A stretch of DNA of 64,000 nt from OPU3-GD-OMZ sp964515235 (GTDB taxonomy: Bacteria; Pseudomonadota; Gammaproteobacteria; Methylococcales; Methylomonadaceae): the NCBI GenBank assembly GCA_964515235.1, contig CAZEVO010000001.1:1-64000 (forward strand), read 5' to 3'. The position numbers were made by a program, and so were the translations under genes. Positions 1 through 8,101 of the stretch are shown piece after piece (the stretch's first letter is position 1; each line of letters opens with the position of its first letter). The notes under the pieces are model-generated. The model was not told the origin of the DNA. It was given only the letters and a program-made list of their open reading frames with translations, and did not search any database.

Positions 1-119
1 CTTTTTCTGATGGTGAATTAGATATTTATGAGGAGCATCTCGTTCGTAAAATTGCTGATTTACTACATATTTCACACATGGATTTCATCAAGACTAAACA
101 TCAAGCCGATTCTCGTTAA
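1..119 (+). CDS. TerB-family protein, C-terminal end (partial)
   Basis: The window opens inside a gene. Reading from base 3 gives about 38 residues ending at TAA (117-119), beginning FSDGELDIYEEHLV and continuing through RKIADLLHIS to the stop. The pattern of an acidic 'DGEL' turn, then 'YEEHL', 'IADLLH' and a final helix, is typical of the C-terminal half of the TerB-like proteins grouped in COG4103. Those are small, all-helical, probably metal-binding cytoplasmic proteins of unknown role. The 5' part lies outside the window, so length and start cannot be judged. Family assignment is by motif recognition only. Confidence 0.7.
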   Translation, partial: FSDGELDIYEEHLVRKIADLLHISHMDFIKTKHQADSR

Positions 120-315
120 AGTGTTTTTAACGAAATTTTATCTCCACTTTATTGCTCTTAATAATCAAATATTAGCTCCATGCTCAAGGTAGAGCTTTGT
201 TAAAGCAGCCATTATTTGAATAGAATACGGATGGTTTTTTAGAAAACTGTTTTTATTAATCAGCGAGTAAGCTAGTATGTACTAGATTACTTTCAGTTTT
301 TAGGATCGGTGAGCT

Positions 316-876
316 ATGTTAGTCATGAGTGATCGTCTTTTTTTTAAAGTACCTGTATGTCTTGTTGTTATTTTGTTTTTTTCTTTGGTAGGTGATAGTT
401 TCGCACACCGAAGTCAAGACGAACAGCGTGACCCTTGTCGAATTCAAGTGGGTTACGAGCCAATGCACTTTACCGCCTATACGCCAACATTTTCGAAGTC
501 TAAACAATATTGTCAGGAAATTCCTTATTTAGGACAGACAAATTTAGTGTTTGATTACGAAGGTAAAAAGTTACGGCAGATTACCATTGCTTACGAAGTC
601 ACAAAGGAACCTGAAGGAACCCGTGTTTTTTATCAGCAACCTGCGAAATATAGTTCTGGTACCTTTGCTAAGAATCTGGATTTAACTGCCTTTGGGGTAG
701 GTGCGTATCTTGCGCATATTACGATTGTTCATAAAGGAAAAGAGTTGGACACTCACTTACCTTTTAATATAGAACCTAAATCTGGGTTCGGTTTCCGTTT
801 TTGGGGCTTGATAATTCTGGTTATAGCATCAGGAGGCTATGGTTATAAGACTTACCGAGCAAGGTCTTTAAATTAA
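316..876 (+). CDS. Exported protein with C-terminal membrane anchor, unknown function
   Basis: I do not recognise a named family. The 186-residue product starts with a hydrophobic signal segment (about residues 10-30, ending near DSFAHRSQ), followed by a roughly 125-residue domain outside the cytoplasm with two cysteines (in DPCRIQ and QYCQEI), which could form a disulfide. A single transmembrane helix lies near residues 160-178, followed by a short basic tail (YKTYRARSLN). So it is probably a periplasmic domain tethered to the inner membrane by its C-terminus. An in-frame ATG at 325 is an alternative start; the GGTGAG at about 306-311 could serve either. The next gene begins 17 bases after the stop, so the two are probably cotranscribed. 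Confidence 0.75.
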   Translation: MLVMSDRLFFKVPVCLVVILFFSLVGDSFAHRSQDEQRDPCRIQVGYEPMHFTAYTPTFSKSKQYCQEIPYLGQTNLVFDYEGKKLRQITIAYEVTKEPEGTRVFYQQPAKYSSGTFAKNLDLTAFGVGAYLAHITIVHKGKELDTHLPFNIEPKSGFGFRFWGLIILVIASGGYGYKTYRARSLN

Positions 877-893
877 TGTAGCAGGGTTAGAAA

Positions 894-1793
894 ATGACTG
901 AGACTGAGACTGAGATTAAAGCATTTTTTTTATCTTTGAGTTTAAGAACTAAGGTTTTACTAATCTTAGTTTTGACGTGCATTGTTTTATTTGTCGTTAC
1001 TTATTTATTCAGTTCAAGATTTGATAACACGGTTAAATTAGGCAGTGCTCCTTATATGGATTGGAAGGATGTAAAGCATTGTAGTGCGAATTCACGTTTA
1101 GGTGATCAAGGTATCATTTATGGTGAAGAGTCTTCTAGTGGAATAAAATTTAATGTTCGTACACCTAAAAATTATGATGCAACGATTGCACATCCATTGC
1201 TGATGGTTTTTGCACCAGCAAAAGCTAATCGGTCTAAGACAGAGGTTTTAACGGAGTTGACCTTTCCTGCAACACAGTCAGGATTTATTATTGCTTATGC
1301 GGATCACCCGCCATTATCGGCGACAACCTCTCTCGAATTAGCTGAAATACCTCGAATGATTAGTAAGAAATGGTGTGTCGATGAAAATCGTGTTTTTTAT
1401 CTAGGGCATTCGGACGGCGGTAGTGTTGCTATGGCTTTAGGGTTTATGTCTGATGCTAATGCAACTCCGGCGGCGATTGTATCAAGTGCTGCCGGGATAA
1501 ATTTCCGTGAACTTTACGAGCACCAATGCCCAGCCCCGTTATCGGTTATGGTTATCCACAGCGCTAATGATCGTCTTTTTCCTGGTTTTGGAATAGAGTC
1601 TTCAGGCTGGTGGGCTGGCTGTAATGGGTGTGATCCTATTCCTGAGAAGCTAGCAGATGGCTGCATTAGTTATCCTAATTGTGCACAAAATGTAAGGACC
1701 TATTATTGCGAAGGAAACCAGCCCCATAGTCAATGGCCACAGACAGTCAATAAAAATATCCTTGAATTTTTAACGGTGATTAAAAAGCGTTAA
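894..1793 (+). CDS. Membrane-anchored alpha/beta-hydrolase (PHB-depolymerase/feruloyl-esterase-like)
   Basis: The 299-residue product has one N-terminal transmembrane helix (about residues 19-40) and then an alpha/beta-hydrolase domain predicted to face the periplasm. The nucleophile elbow is GHSDGG with Ser173. A later VIHSANDRLF supplies the likely acid, and the histidine in QPHSQWP is the likely base. This layout and the many cysteines resemble the poly(3-hydroxybutyrate) depolymerase/LpqC-type esterases (COG3509). The natural substrate cannot be told from sequence. The first codons contain three tandem copies of ACTGAG (897-914), encoding TETETE. The stop codon lies inside an inverted repeat shared with the convergent rapA gene. 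It follows the exported-protein gene closely, suggesting a two-gene unit. Confidence 0.8.
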   Translation: MTETETEIKAFFLSLSLRTKVLLILVLTCIVLFVVTYLFSSRFDNTVKLGSAPYMDWKDVKHCSANSRLGDQGIIYGEESSSGIKFNVRTPKNYDATIAHPLLMVFAPAKANRSKTEVLTELTFPATQSGFIIAYADHPPLSATTSLELAEIPRMISKKWCVDENRVFYLGHSDGGSVAMALGFMSDANATPAAIVSSAAGINFRELYEHQCPAPLSVMVIHSANDRLFPGFGIESSGWWAGCNGCDPIPEKLADGCISYPNCAQNVRTYYCEGNQPHSQWPQTVNKNILEFLTVIKKR

Positions 1794-1815
1794 ATCAATG
1801 GAAGACTTAACGCTT
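1782..1815 (-). terminator. Rho-independent terminator of rapA, overlapping both convergent stop codons
   Basis: AAGCGTTAA (1785-1793) and TTAACGCTT (1807-1815) form a perfect 9-bp inverted repeat with a 13-base loop. Read on the minus strand, the stem is followed by a T run (complement of 1782-1786), as expected of an intrinsic terminator for rapA. The left arm contains the stop codon of the plus-strand esterase gene; the right arm touches the rapA stop. On the plus strand the T run is poor, so termination in that direction is less sure. Confidence 0.65.
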
Positions 1816-4597
1816 ATTGAGTGATTAATAAGCGTATGGCATCTAATTTAAGTTGTGATGATTCAATAGATTGCTTAGAGAGCTGTTTTGATTTGATCAG
1901 GGTATCAATTTCTTCAGGTTTGATGCTGGGGTTATAGCGTTGTAGTCTTTTAAGTCTGTCTGTTTCATTGTTAAGTTCTTTTTCCATCATTTGAGATGCT
2001 TTTTCAATATGTACGTACAGTTGTTTTTCAGCTTCAGCGTGCGCGTATTGAATGAGGTGTTCAATTAGTTTTCGTTGACTGTTTAAAAACGAATTGAATT
2101 TTGCAGGTTCAATAGCAGGGTTAGTTTCGGATAGGCTGTTGTGAGGTATTTTTTTAGAAAGATTATTTTGTTTTTGGTCAATTAATATTCTGATTGGAGT
2201 TGGCGGTAAGAACCGGCCAATCTGCAAGTCCTTAGGTGCACTGCATTCGATAATGAAAAGCGTTTCAATTAAAAATTGATTCGCAGTTAAAGCGGAATGT
2301 TTGATGGCACTGATAGTGGCATTACCAGTGTTGCTGGATAAGACTAAATCCATTGCTGCGGTAGTCATAGGATGCTCCCAGCTTAGAAATTGTCTGTCTT
2401 CACGAACTAAGGCTTGTGAACGTTGGGTTGTGATGGTTAAGCCGTCTTCGGGGAGTTCAGGGAAGTGATCAATTCGTAGGTGGTTGCTAGGTGTAATAAT
2501 ATAACAATCTGGTGAGTGAAATTCGGTATTAACGCCATAACAATCAAACAAAGTTTCCATAAAGGGCCATAACTTGTTTTGTTTTTCCAATGCAATAATT
2601 TCAGCTACAATCGCCTGTGCCTGATCATATCGGCAGGAGTTAATTTCGAGTAATTGGTCACGACCACGTTGTGATTCTTGTTCAATGGTTTTTCGTAATT
2701 GCTTTGTTTCAGTTATTAAATGTTCTAATTGATCAGTTGAGAAGGAGCTATCAAGTGCCGTGAGTTTTTTTTGTAGTTTCTGAAATATTTGGACGCCTGC
2801 CGAACAGTTCTGTTCAAATGCATTGAGCCCATCCTGATACCAGCGGTAGAGAAGATGTTGCCTGCTGTGGGTTAAGTAGGGAATATGAATTTGAATAATT
2901 TCCTTTTGCCCAATTCGGTCTAAACGACCAATGCGTTGTTGTAGTAAGTCTGGATTATCGGGTAAATCTAATAGAATTAAATGTTTGGCAAATTGAAAGT
3001 TACGGCCTTCACTACCAATTTCAGAACATAGCAAAATATTAGCGTGACTTTCAGGGTCTGAAAAATAAGCTGCTGCCCGGTCTCGTTCAATAATACTGAG
3101 GTGTTCGTGAAAAATAGCAACCTTAATACCTTTGCGATTTTTTAATTGTCCTCCGAGGTTAATAGCGGTTTCAGCATGATGACAGATGAGTAGTACTTTT
3201 TCGTTGCTGAGTGATCTGAGTTTATCAATGAGCCAGATGAAATAAGGGTTTTTCTCCTGGCTAAGATCAGTGAGAAAAGGTTTTTGTTCAGGCTTTTCAT
3301 GTAGAGGATAAGGGTGGCACTGGCGTAATGGAAAACCGCCGATGGTTTGGCGCGAGTTTCTAAATAGAATACGACTTGTGCCGTGATGATCTAAAAGAAT
3401 GTTGAGCAACTCATCTTGGGCTAAATAATCATGGTTATTAGCCTTTTCTACTAGTTTTTCGGTTTGATCTTTTTGTAGTAATGGGGTTAGTTTCTCGATG
3501 AGCTCATTCGGTAGAGGTTTTCTTTCAAGTAAGTGAGTTGCTGCATCAGCGACAGGTTGGAAAAAGTGTTTTTCCTGAATAAATTCATCGAGGGAAAAGA
3601 ACCGGTCCGGATCTAGTAGACGTAGTTGAGCAAAGTGGCTTTGAATGCCTAATTGTTCAGGCGTGGCTGTGAGCAATAAAATATTAGGCGTGTTTTGGCT
3701 GAGTTCTTCGACTAATTGGTATTCAGGACTGGTTGCGGTTTCACTCCATTCTAGGTGATGGGCTTCGTCAACAATTAAGGTGTGCCAGTCAGTTGTAAGG
3801 ACTTGCTGTTGGCGCTGTGGGTTTTCGGAAAATAATTTTGGGCTACATAAAATCAGTTGTGCAGTTAAAAATGGATTTTCATGTGGAAACTCAAGGCAAC
3901 GTTGCTCATCAAAAAGGCTAAATTTAAGGTTGAAACGACGTAGCATTTCTACCAGCCATTGGTGTAATAAAGGTTCAGGAACCATAATTAAGGTTCTTCC
4001 TGAGCGACCTGTCAGGATGCGGTGGTTAAGAATGAGTCCTGCTTCAATAGTTTTTCCAAGGCCAACTTCATCGGCAAGAATAGTACGAAAACAACTTCGG
4101 TTTGCAATTTCATGCGCAATATATAGTTGATGCGGGAGTAATGAAGTACGGCCGGAGATTAGGCCGCGGGCCTTTAGTTGTTGCAGTCGGTTGCTATGCT
4201 GTAGTGTTTGATAACGTAATTCAAACCATTTCCCAGTATCGATTTGATTGGTAAAAAGACGATCTTGTGGTTTGTTGAATTGTAAGTAGGGACTGAGTTG
4301 GCTTTCTTTTATAGTGACATTCTCTTGTTGGCTGTTTTGGCACTGATAATGAATAATGTTATCAATACATTGATTTTTTTTAACGGTGAGCAATTGTTTA
4401 TCAATGGTATTAAAGGAATCTCCCGGTGTGTATTTGACTCGTGTTAACGGAGCAGTGGGGCGGGCATAGATGCGTTGCTCCTGAATTGCGGGGAATGACA
4501 CAGTAATACGATGGGATGTGACCTCAAGAATAATACCAAGGCCGAGTTCGGGTTCGGCATGGCTAATCCAGCGTTGCTCAGGATGGCAATTTTCCAT
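1814..4597 (-). CDS. rapA: RNA polymerase-associated ATPase RapA (HepA), SWI/SNF family
   Basis: RapA binds RNA polymerase and uses ATP to recycle stalled or post-termination polymerase. The 927-residue length is close to the usual ~970. The N-terminal Tudor-like region carries the family sequence QRWISHAEPELGLGII. The SNF2 motor follows: motif I LADEVGLGKTIEAGL near residue 175, motif II DEAHH near 275, motif III LLTATPEQLG, and in the second RecA lobe LLCSEIGSEGRNFQFA and the arginine-finger motif QRIGRLDRIGQ near residue 560. The RapA-specific C-terminal region follows. All ATPase motifs look intact. It stands alone on the minus strand between the esterase and yigZ genes. The start ATG has no strong Shine-Dalgarno sequence. 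Confidence 0.95.
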   Translation of the reverse strand: MENCHPEQRWISHAEPELGLGIILEVTSHRITVSFPAIQEQRIYARPTAPLTRVKYTPGDSFNTIDKQLLTVKKNQCIDNIIHYQCQNSQQENVTIKESQLSPYLQFNKPQDRLFTNQIDTGKWFELRYQTLQHSNRLQQLKARGLISGRTSLLPHQLYIAHEIANRSCFRTILADEVGLGKTIEAGLILNHRILTGRSGRTLIMVPEPLLHQWLVEMLRRFNLKFSLFDEQRCLEFPHENPFLTAQLILCSPKLFSENPQRQQQVLTTDWHTLIVDEAHHLEWSETATSPEYQLVEELSQNTPNILLLTATPEQLGIQSHFAQLRLLDPDRFFSLDEFIQEKHFFQPVADAATHLLERKPLPNELIEKLTPLLQKDQTEKLVEKANNHDYLAQDELLNILLDHHGTSRILFRNSRQTIGGFPLRQCHPYPLHEKPEQKPFLTDLSQEKNPYFIWLIDKLRSLSNEKVLLICHHAETAINLGGQLKNRKGIKVAIFHEHLSIIERDRAAAYFSDPESHANILLCSEIGSEGRNFQFAKHLILLDLPDNPDLLQQRIGRLDRIGQKEIIQIHIPYLTHSRQHLLYRWYQDGLNAFEQNCSAGVQIFQKLQKKLTALDSSFSTDQLEHLITETKQLRKTIEQESQRGRDQLLEINSCRYDQAQAIVAEIIALEKQNKLWPFMETLFDCYGVNTEFHSPDCYIITPSNHLRIDHFPELPEDGLTITTQRSQALVREDRQFLSWEHPMTTAAMDLVLSSNTGNATISAIKHSALTANQFLIETLFIIECSAPKDLQIGRFLPPTPIRILIDQKQNNLSKKIPHNSLSETNPAIEPAKFNSFLNSQRKLIEHLIQYAHAEAEKQLYVHIEKASQMMEKELNNETDRLKRLQRYNPSIKPEEIDTLIKSKQLSKQSIESSQLKLDAIRLLITQ

Positions 4598-4691
4598 GGT
4601 GATTTATGTTTTTGTAAAATGGGGGCATTATCCTATAAAAAATAAAAAACTGTACTGATTAAGCGCGGATTAATTTTTAAAATAAGGGTAT

Positions 4692-5252
4692 TTAAGGAAA
4701 TAGTTTTTTAAATTCACTCTGGTGTTCTGATGGAATTCTGACTTTAACGGTAATTATTTCGGTAAATAATTGTTCCAAAATGGATCCGTTGATTTTTTTT
4801 AGTTGGTATTCAAAGTGCGTGAATTGATCATAGGGGAGTGTGAAAATTAAGGTGTCATAATCAATAAATTTTATTAATTTTGCATTAGCAATGGCGCCTT
4901 TAGCTAGGTTGCCATAAGCACGACTTAAACCGCCGGCACCTAATTTAATACCGCCAAAATAACGGACTACCAAAATAATTACATTGGTTAGTTGATTGCC
5001 TTCTAAATGATTCAAAATGGGTTTTCCTGCTGTACCGCTGGGTTCTCCGGCATCATTACAACGGATTAAGATTTTATCGTTATTTTTTAGATGATAGGCA
5101 AAAGCAATATGGTTTGCATTGGGATGTTGTTGCTGAATTTGTTGGTATTGTTGGTTGATTTCAGCGAGTGAATGACAAGGGGCAATAATTCCAATGAAAT
5201 GTGATTTTTTAATCGTGTCTTCTATGGTAGATTGCACTTTGACACAATACAT
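4692..5252 (-). CDS. yigZ: YigZ/IMPACT family protein
   Basis: The 186-residue protein belongs to the YigZ/YvyE (IMPACT, UPF0029) family, cytoplasmic proteins whose biochemical role in bacteria is unsettled. The signature is seen in the N-terminal domain: KKSHFIGIIAP near residue 15, then DDKILIRC-like NNDKILIRCNDAGEPSGTAG near residues 70-90, and VVRYFGGIKLGAGGL near residues 105-120. The C-terminal part matches the small ferredoxin-like DUF1949 domain. Its start codon is only 23 bases from the divergent glcD start, so the two share a very short intergenic promoter region. Length is slightly below the usual ~200 residues, and the protein looks complete. Confidence 0.9.
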   Translation of the reverse strand: MYCVKVQSTIEDTIKKSHFIGIIAPCHSLAEINQQYQQIQQQHPNANHIAFAYHLKNNDKILIRCNDAGEPSGTAGKPILNHLEGNQLTNVIILVVRYFGGIKLGAGGLSRAYGNLAKGAIANAKLIKFIDYDTLIFTLPYDQFTHFEYQLKKINGSILEQLFTEIITVKVRIPSEHQSEFKKLFP

Positions 5253-5275
5253 GACGAGTCTCTGTAAAAGATCTT

Positions 5276-6772
5276 ATGATACCACCAATTCATGCTGCTG
5301 AGAGAATCTCCCATAGTGTAAAAAAATCTGAGTTTCTGGCAGAACTCAGAGTGTTTTTGCCGGCGAATGCGGTTCTTGTTGAGCCGGAAACGCTGAAGCC
5401 TTATGAATGTGATGCCTTGGCAGCATATCAGACTATGCCATGGATGGTTGTACTGCCTGATACGGTAGAAGCAATTCAAAAAATATTAAGACTTTGTTGT
5501 CATTATGGTATTCCAGTAGTTGCCAGAGGTGCAGGGACAGGGTTATCAGGGGGAGCCTTACCACTAGATAATGGGGTAGTAATCTCGATGGTGAAGTTTA
5601 ATAAGATCCTTGCGATTGACCGTGATAATTTATTGGCAGTCGTTGAGCCGGGAGTTACTAATTTAGCTATATCGAAAAAAGTGGCAAAAGACGACTTGTA
5701 TTATGCGCCGGATCCGTCATCTCAAATTGCGTGTACTATTGGTGGAAATGTTGCGGAAAATTCGGGGGGTGTACATTGTCTTAAATATGGTTTGACGACA
5801 CATAATGTTTTGCGTTTAAAAATATTGACGATGGCTGGTGATTTGCTGGTGATTGGGAGTCATGGCTTTGATAGTGAGGGATATGACCTCTTGGCTATTT
5901 TGACAGGCTCTGAAGGAATGCTGGGAATTATTATTGAAGTATCGGTTAAGTTATTACCCAAGGTTCCGTCAACACAAGTGATGATGGCTGCTTTCGATAG
6001 TGTTGAAGTTGCAGGTGAAGCTGTTGCCGGAGTCATTGGCGAGGGCTTTATTCCTGCGGGATTGGAAATGATGGACAATACTGCTATTCGTGCGGCGGAA
6101 GATTTTTGTCATGCCGGTTATCCGGTCGCCGCAAAGGCTATTTTATTATGTGAAATCGATGGTACAGAGGAACAAGTCGCAGAACAATCAGCACAGATTT
6201 ATCCGTTATTATTGAGTTTAGGCGCTCAAACAGTAGAAATCGCTAGCAATGAATTTGAACGACAAAAGATGTGGGCTGGTCGAAAAGCAGCTTTTCCTGC
6301 CGTAGGGCGTATTTCACCGGATTATTATTGTATGGATGGTACGATTCCTCGCTATCAATTGGGTTTCGTATTAAAGACTATTACTGAATTATCTGAACGC
6401 TATGGTTTGCCGGTTGCGAATGTATTTCACGCCGGAGATGGTAATTTACACCCTTTAATTCTTTATGATGGTAATGTGCCGGGGGACTTTGAAAAAGCAG
6501 AAAGACTGGGTAGTGAAATTTTATCATTAAGTATACGCGTAGGCGGGACGATTACTGGTGAACATGGGGTTGGTATTGAGAAAATAAATCAGATGTGTGT
6601 ACAGTTTTCACCAGAATCGATCAGTCAATTTCATGCACTGAAAGCTGCTTTTGATGAACACGGGTTATTAAACCCTGGAAAAGGATTGCCTTCGCTACGT
6701 CGGTGCGCAGAATTTGGGGCAATGCATGTACATCATGGAGAGGTATCGCATAAAGATTTGGAAAGATTTTAG
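5276..6772 (+). CDS. glcD: FAD-linked glycolate oxidase subunit GlcD
   Basis: GlcD carries FAD and oxidises glycolate (or D-lactate-type 2-hydroxy acids) to the 2-oxo acid at the inner membrane. The 498-residue product has the FAD-binding PCMH domain with VARGAGTGLSGGALP near residues 80-95 and GGNVAENSGGVHCLKYGLT near residues 155-175. The C-terminal oxidase domain includes FHAGDGNLHP near 384 and GTITGEHGVGIEK near 425. Length matches the family. The usual partner genes glcE and glcF do not follow; the next genes are unrelated. It could therefore be a stand-alone flavoprotein of the same family, such as a D-lactate or D-2-hydroxyglutarate dehydrogenase, or its partners may lie elsewhere. 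The start ATG has only a weak ribosome-binding site. Confidence 0.88.
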   Translation: MIPPIHAAERISHSVKKSEFLAELRVFLPANAVLVEPETLKPYECDALAAYQTMPWMVVLPDTVEAIQKILRLCCHYGIPVVARGAGTGLSGGALPLDNGVVISMVKFNKILAIDRDNLLAVVEPGVTNLAISKKVAKDDLYYAPDPSSQIACTIGGNVAENSGGVHCLKYGLTTHNVLRLKILTMAGDLLVIGSHGFDSEGYDLLAILTGSEGMLGIIIEVSVKLLPKVPSTQVMMAAFDSVEVAGEAVAGVIGEGFIPAGLEMMDNTAIRAAEDFCHAGYPVAAKAILLCEIDGTEEQVAEQSAQIYPLLLSLGAQTVEIASNEFERQKMWAGRKAAFPAVGRISPDYYCMDGTIPRYQLGFVLKTITELSERYGLPVANVFHAGDGNLHPLILYDGNVPGDFEKAERLGSEILSLSIRVGGTITGEHGVGIEKINQMCVQFSPESISQFHALKAAFDEHGLLNPGKGLPSLRRCAEFGAMHVHHGEVSHKDLERF

Positions 6773-6844
6773 CTTGATAATGTTAGTTAACAGTTTTGCT
6801 TGCTCGTTTGGAGCGGTTATAATTGAATTAGTTGATTTTCCGGG

Positions 6845-8101
6845 GTGGGCATTTTGAGCAACAATCAAAGCAGTTTTAGCGCGGTTATTAATAAGATTCA
6901 GGCATTGTTTGTGTCTTCATTAAGAATCTGGACAATCCCTATCGTTTTGATGCTAAGTATCGCGTCTGGGTTTACCACCTATTATGGGATGTCTCATTTT
7001 ATTATTCCCTGGATCGCTTTGGTTATAACTATTGCAATACAATCTATCATTGTGATTTGTTCTCTGGAGCTAGCTGGAATTCATTGGCGCGCCAATCGAT
7101 TTCGATATCTCTCTGTTTTACTGTCATTGATTATTTCTTTAGCTGCATCAGTTTCATTTTCCTATTTTAAATTTTATGAAGTTTCAGAGCGCGATACGAT
7201 ACAGAATAATCGCTTAATAGAAGTACGCCAGCAAATTGAAGATTATATTAATAGTATTGTCATACTGAAAACTGAGATTTTTGAGCAAAAACGAGCAGAA
7301 TTAGAACTGGCATCAAAAGAGGTTTCAGCGGCATATTTTGGTACCCACCCTGAAATATCTGTGAACTATAAAAATCAAGTGGGTCAAGGCCCTTTTTGGA
7401 AACGTTTTAACGAGTTGTATCAGAGTAAGCAAGAGGAAAATAAGCGTTTAGAGGAAACCTTTATGTCCTTAGATAAGGATATCAGAGCCGTACAATCTAA
7501 CTTGAATGGTCTAGGCTCGGTGCACTCGACAACGTTGGAAAAGAAATATCAGTCCGTTCAGGAAAGTTTGCAGGCTGTGCAGTTAAATTTCCATCGGGTT
7601 GCTTTTCAAGTAGGTCACGAAATCCCTCAAGCTCCAGTATTAATGACTTATGGAGCATATATACAGGGGGTAAAACCCTCTTTTGCTATGTGGGAAGGCT
7701 TATCTATTTTCGCTCTAGTGTGTGCTGCAATGGTTGATTTTTTTACGGTTCTGCTGTCCTATCGTCTTGAGTTTAAAGCGCCAGCACCGTTGTCTGAACA
7801 GGAAGAAGATTTAGTTTTTCAATGTATACGTGAGTTTAACGAGTTTAGGATTAATGAAAATGATGAGTTAGAAATGATCATAGAAAAAAGTCCGATCGAA
7901 AAGGCCCGGCGTTATTCAGACTGGTCTCGTATGTTTGCCGTTGGTTTTTTATTAAGTCGTGGTCTTTTACGAAAAATTGATCGACGGACAGTGGAGTTTG
8001 CGCCTAACTTGTATCCGTTAATCGCTGACCGGTTAGGTGTTAAGTTAAAAAGGATTGAGGATGATAATGTATCTTCTGTCCCTGTGGATGAGCAGTGCTA
8101 A
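6845..8101 (+). CDS. Membrane protein with internal coiled coil, unknown function (cassette gene 1)
   Basis: I do not recognise this family. The 418-residue product starts with three hydrophobic segments (about residues 27-47, 53-76 and 86-108). A charged, helix-rich, probable coiled-coil stretch follows (about 115-260), then one more transmembrane segment near residue 285-305 (SIFALVCAAMVDFFTVLLSY) and a C-terminal domain of about 110 residues. The tail segment WSRMFAVGFLLSRGLLRKID could be a helix-turn-helix-like fold, but that is only an impression. The start is uncertain: GTG at 6845, or TTG at 6854, which has GGGGTGG five bases upstream. The TAA stop overlaps the ATG of the next gene (TAATG at 8099-8103), indicating translational coupling. 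Confidence 0.72.
   Translation: MGILSNNQSSFSAVINKIQALFVSSLRIWTIPIVLMLSIASGFTTYYGMSHFIIPWIALVITIAIQSIIVICSLELAGIHWRANRFRYLSVLLSLIISLAASVSFSYFKFYEVSERDTIQNNRLIEVRQQIEDYINSIVILKTEIFEQKRAELELASKEVSAAYFGTHPEISVNYKNQVGQGPFWKRFNELYQSKQEENKRLEETFMSLDKDIRAVQSNLNGLGSVHSTTLEKKYQSVQESLQAVQLNFHRVAFQVGHEIPQAPVLMTYGAYIQGVKPSFAMWEGLSIFALVCAAMVDFFTVLLSYRLEFKAPAPLSEQEEDLVFQCIREFNEFRINENDELEMIIEKSPIEKARRYSDWSRMFAVGFLLSRGLLRKIDRRTVEFAPNLYPLIADRLGVKLKRIEDDNVSSVPVDEQC

Noticed and set aside
3780..4130. 116-residue plus-strand frame within rapA
   Set aside because: Antisense to the intact, conserved ATPase motifs; Cys/Ser/Arg-rich composition with no recognisable domain.
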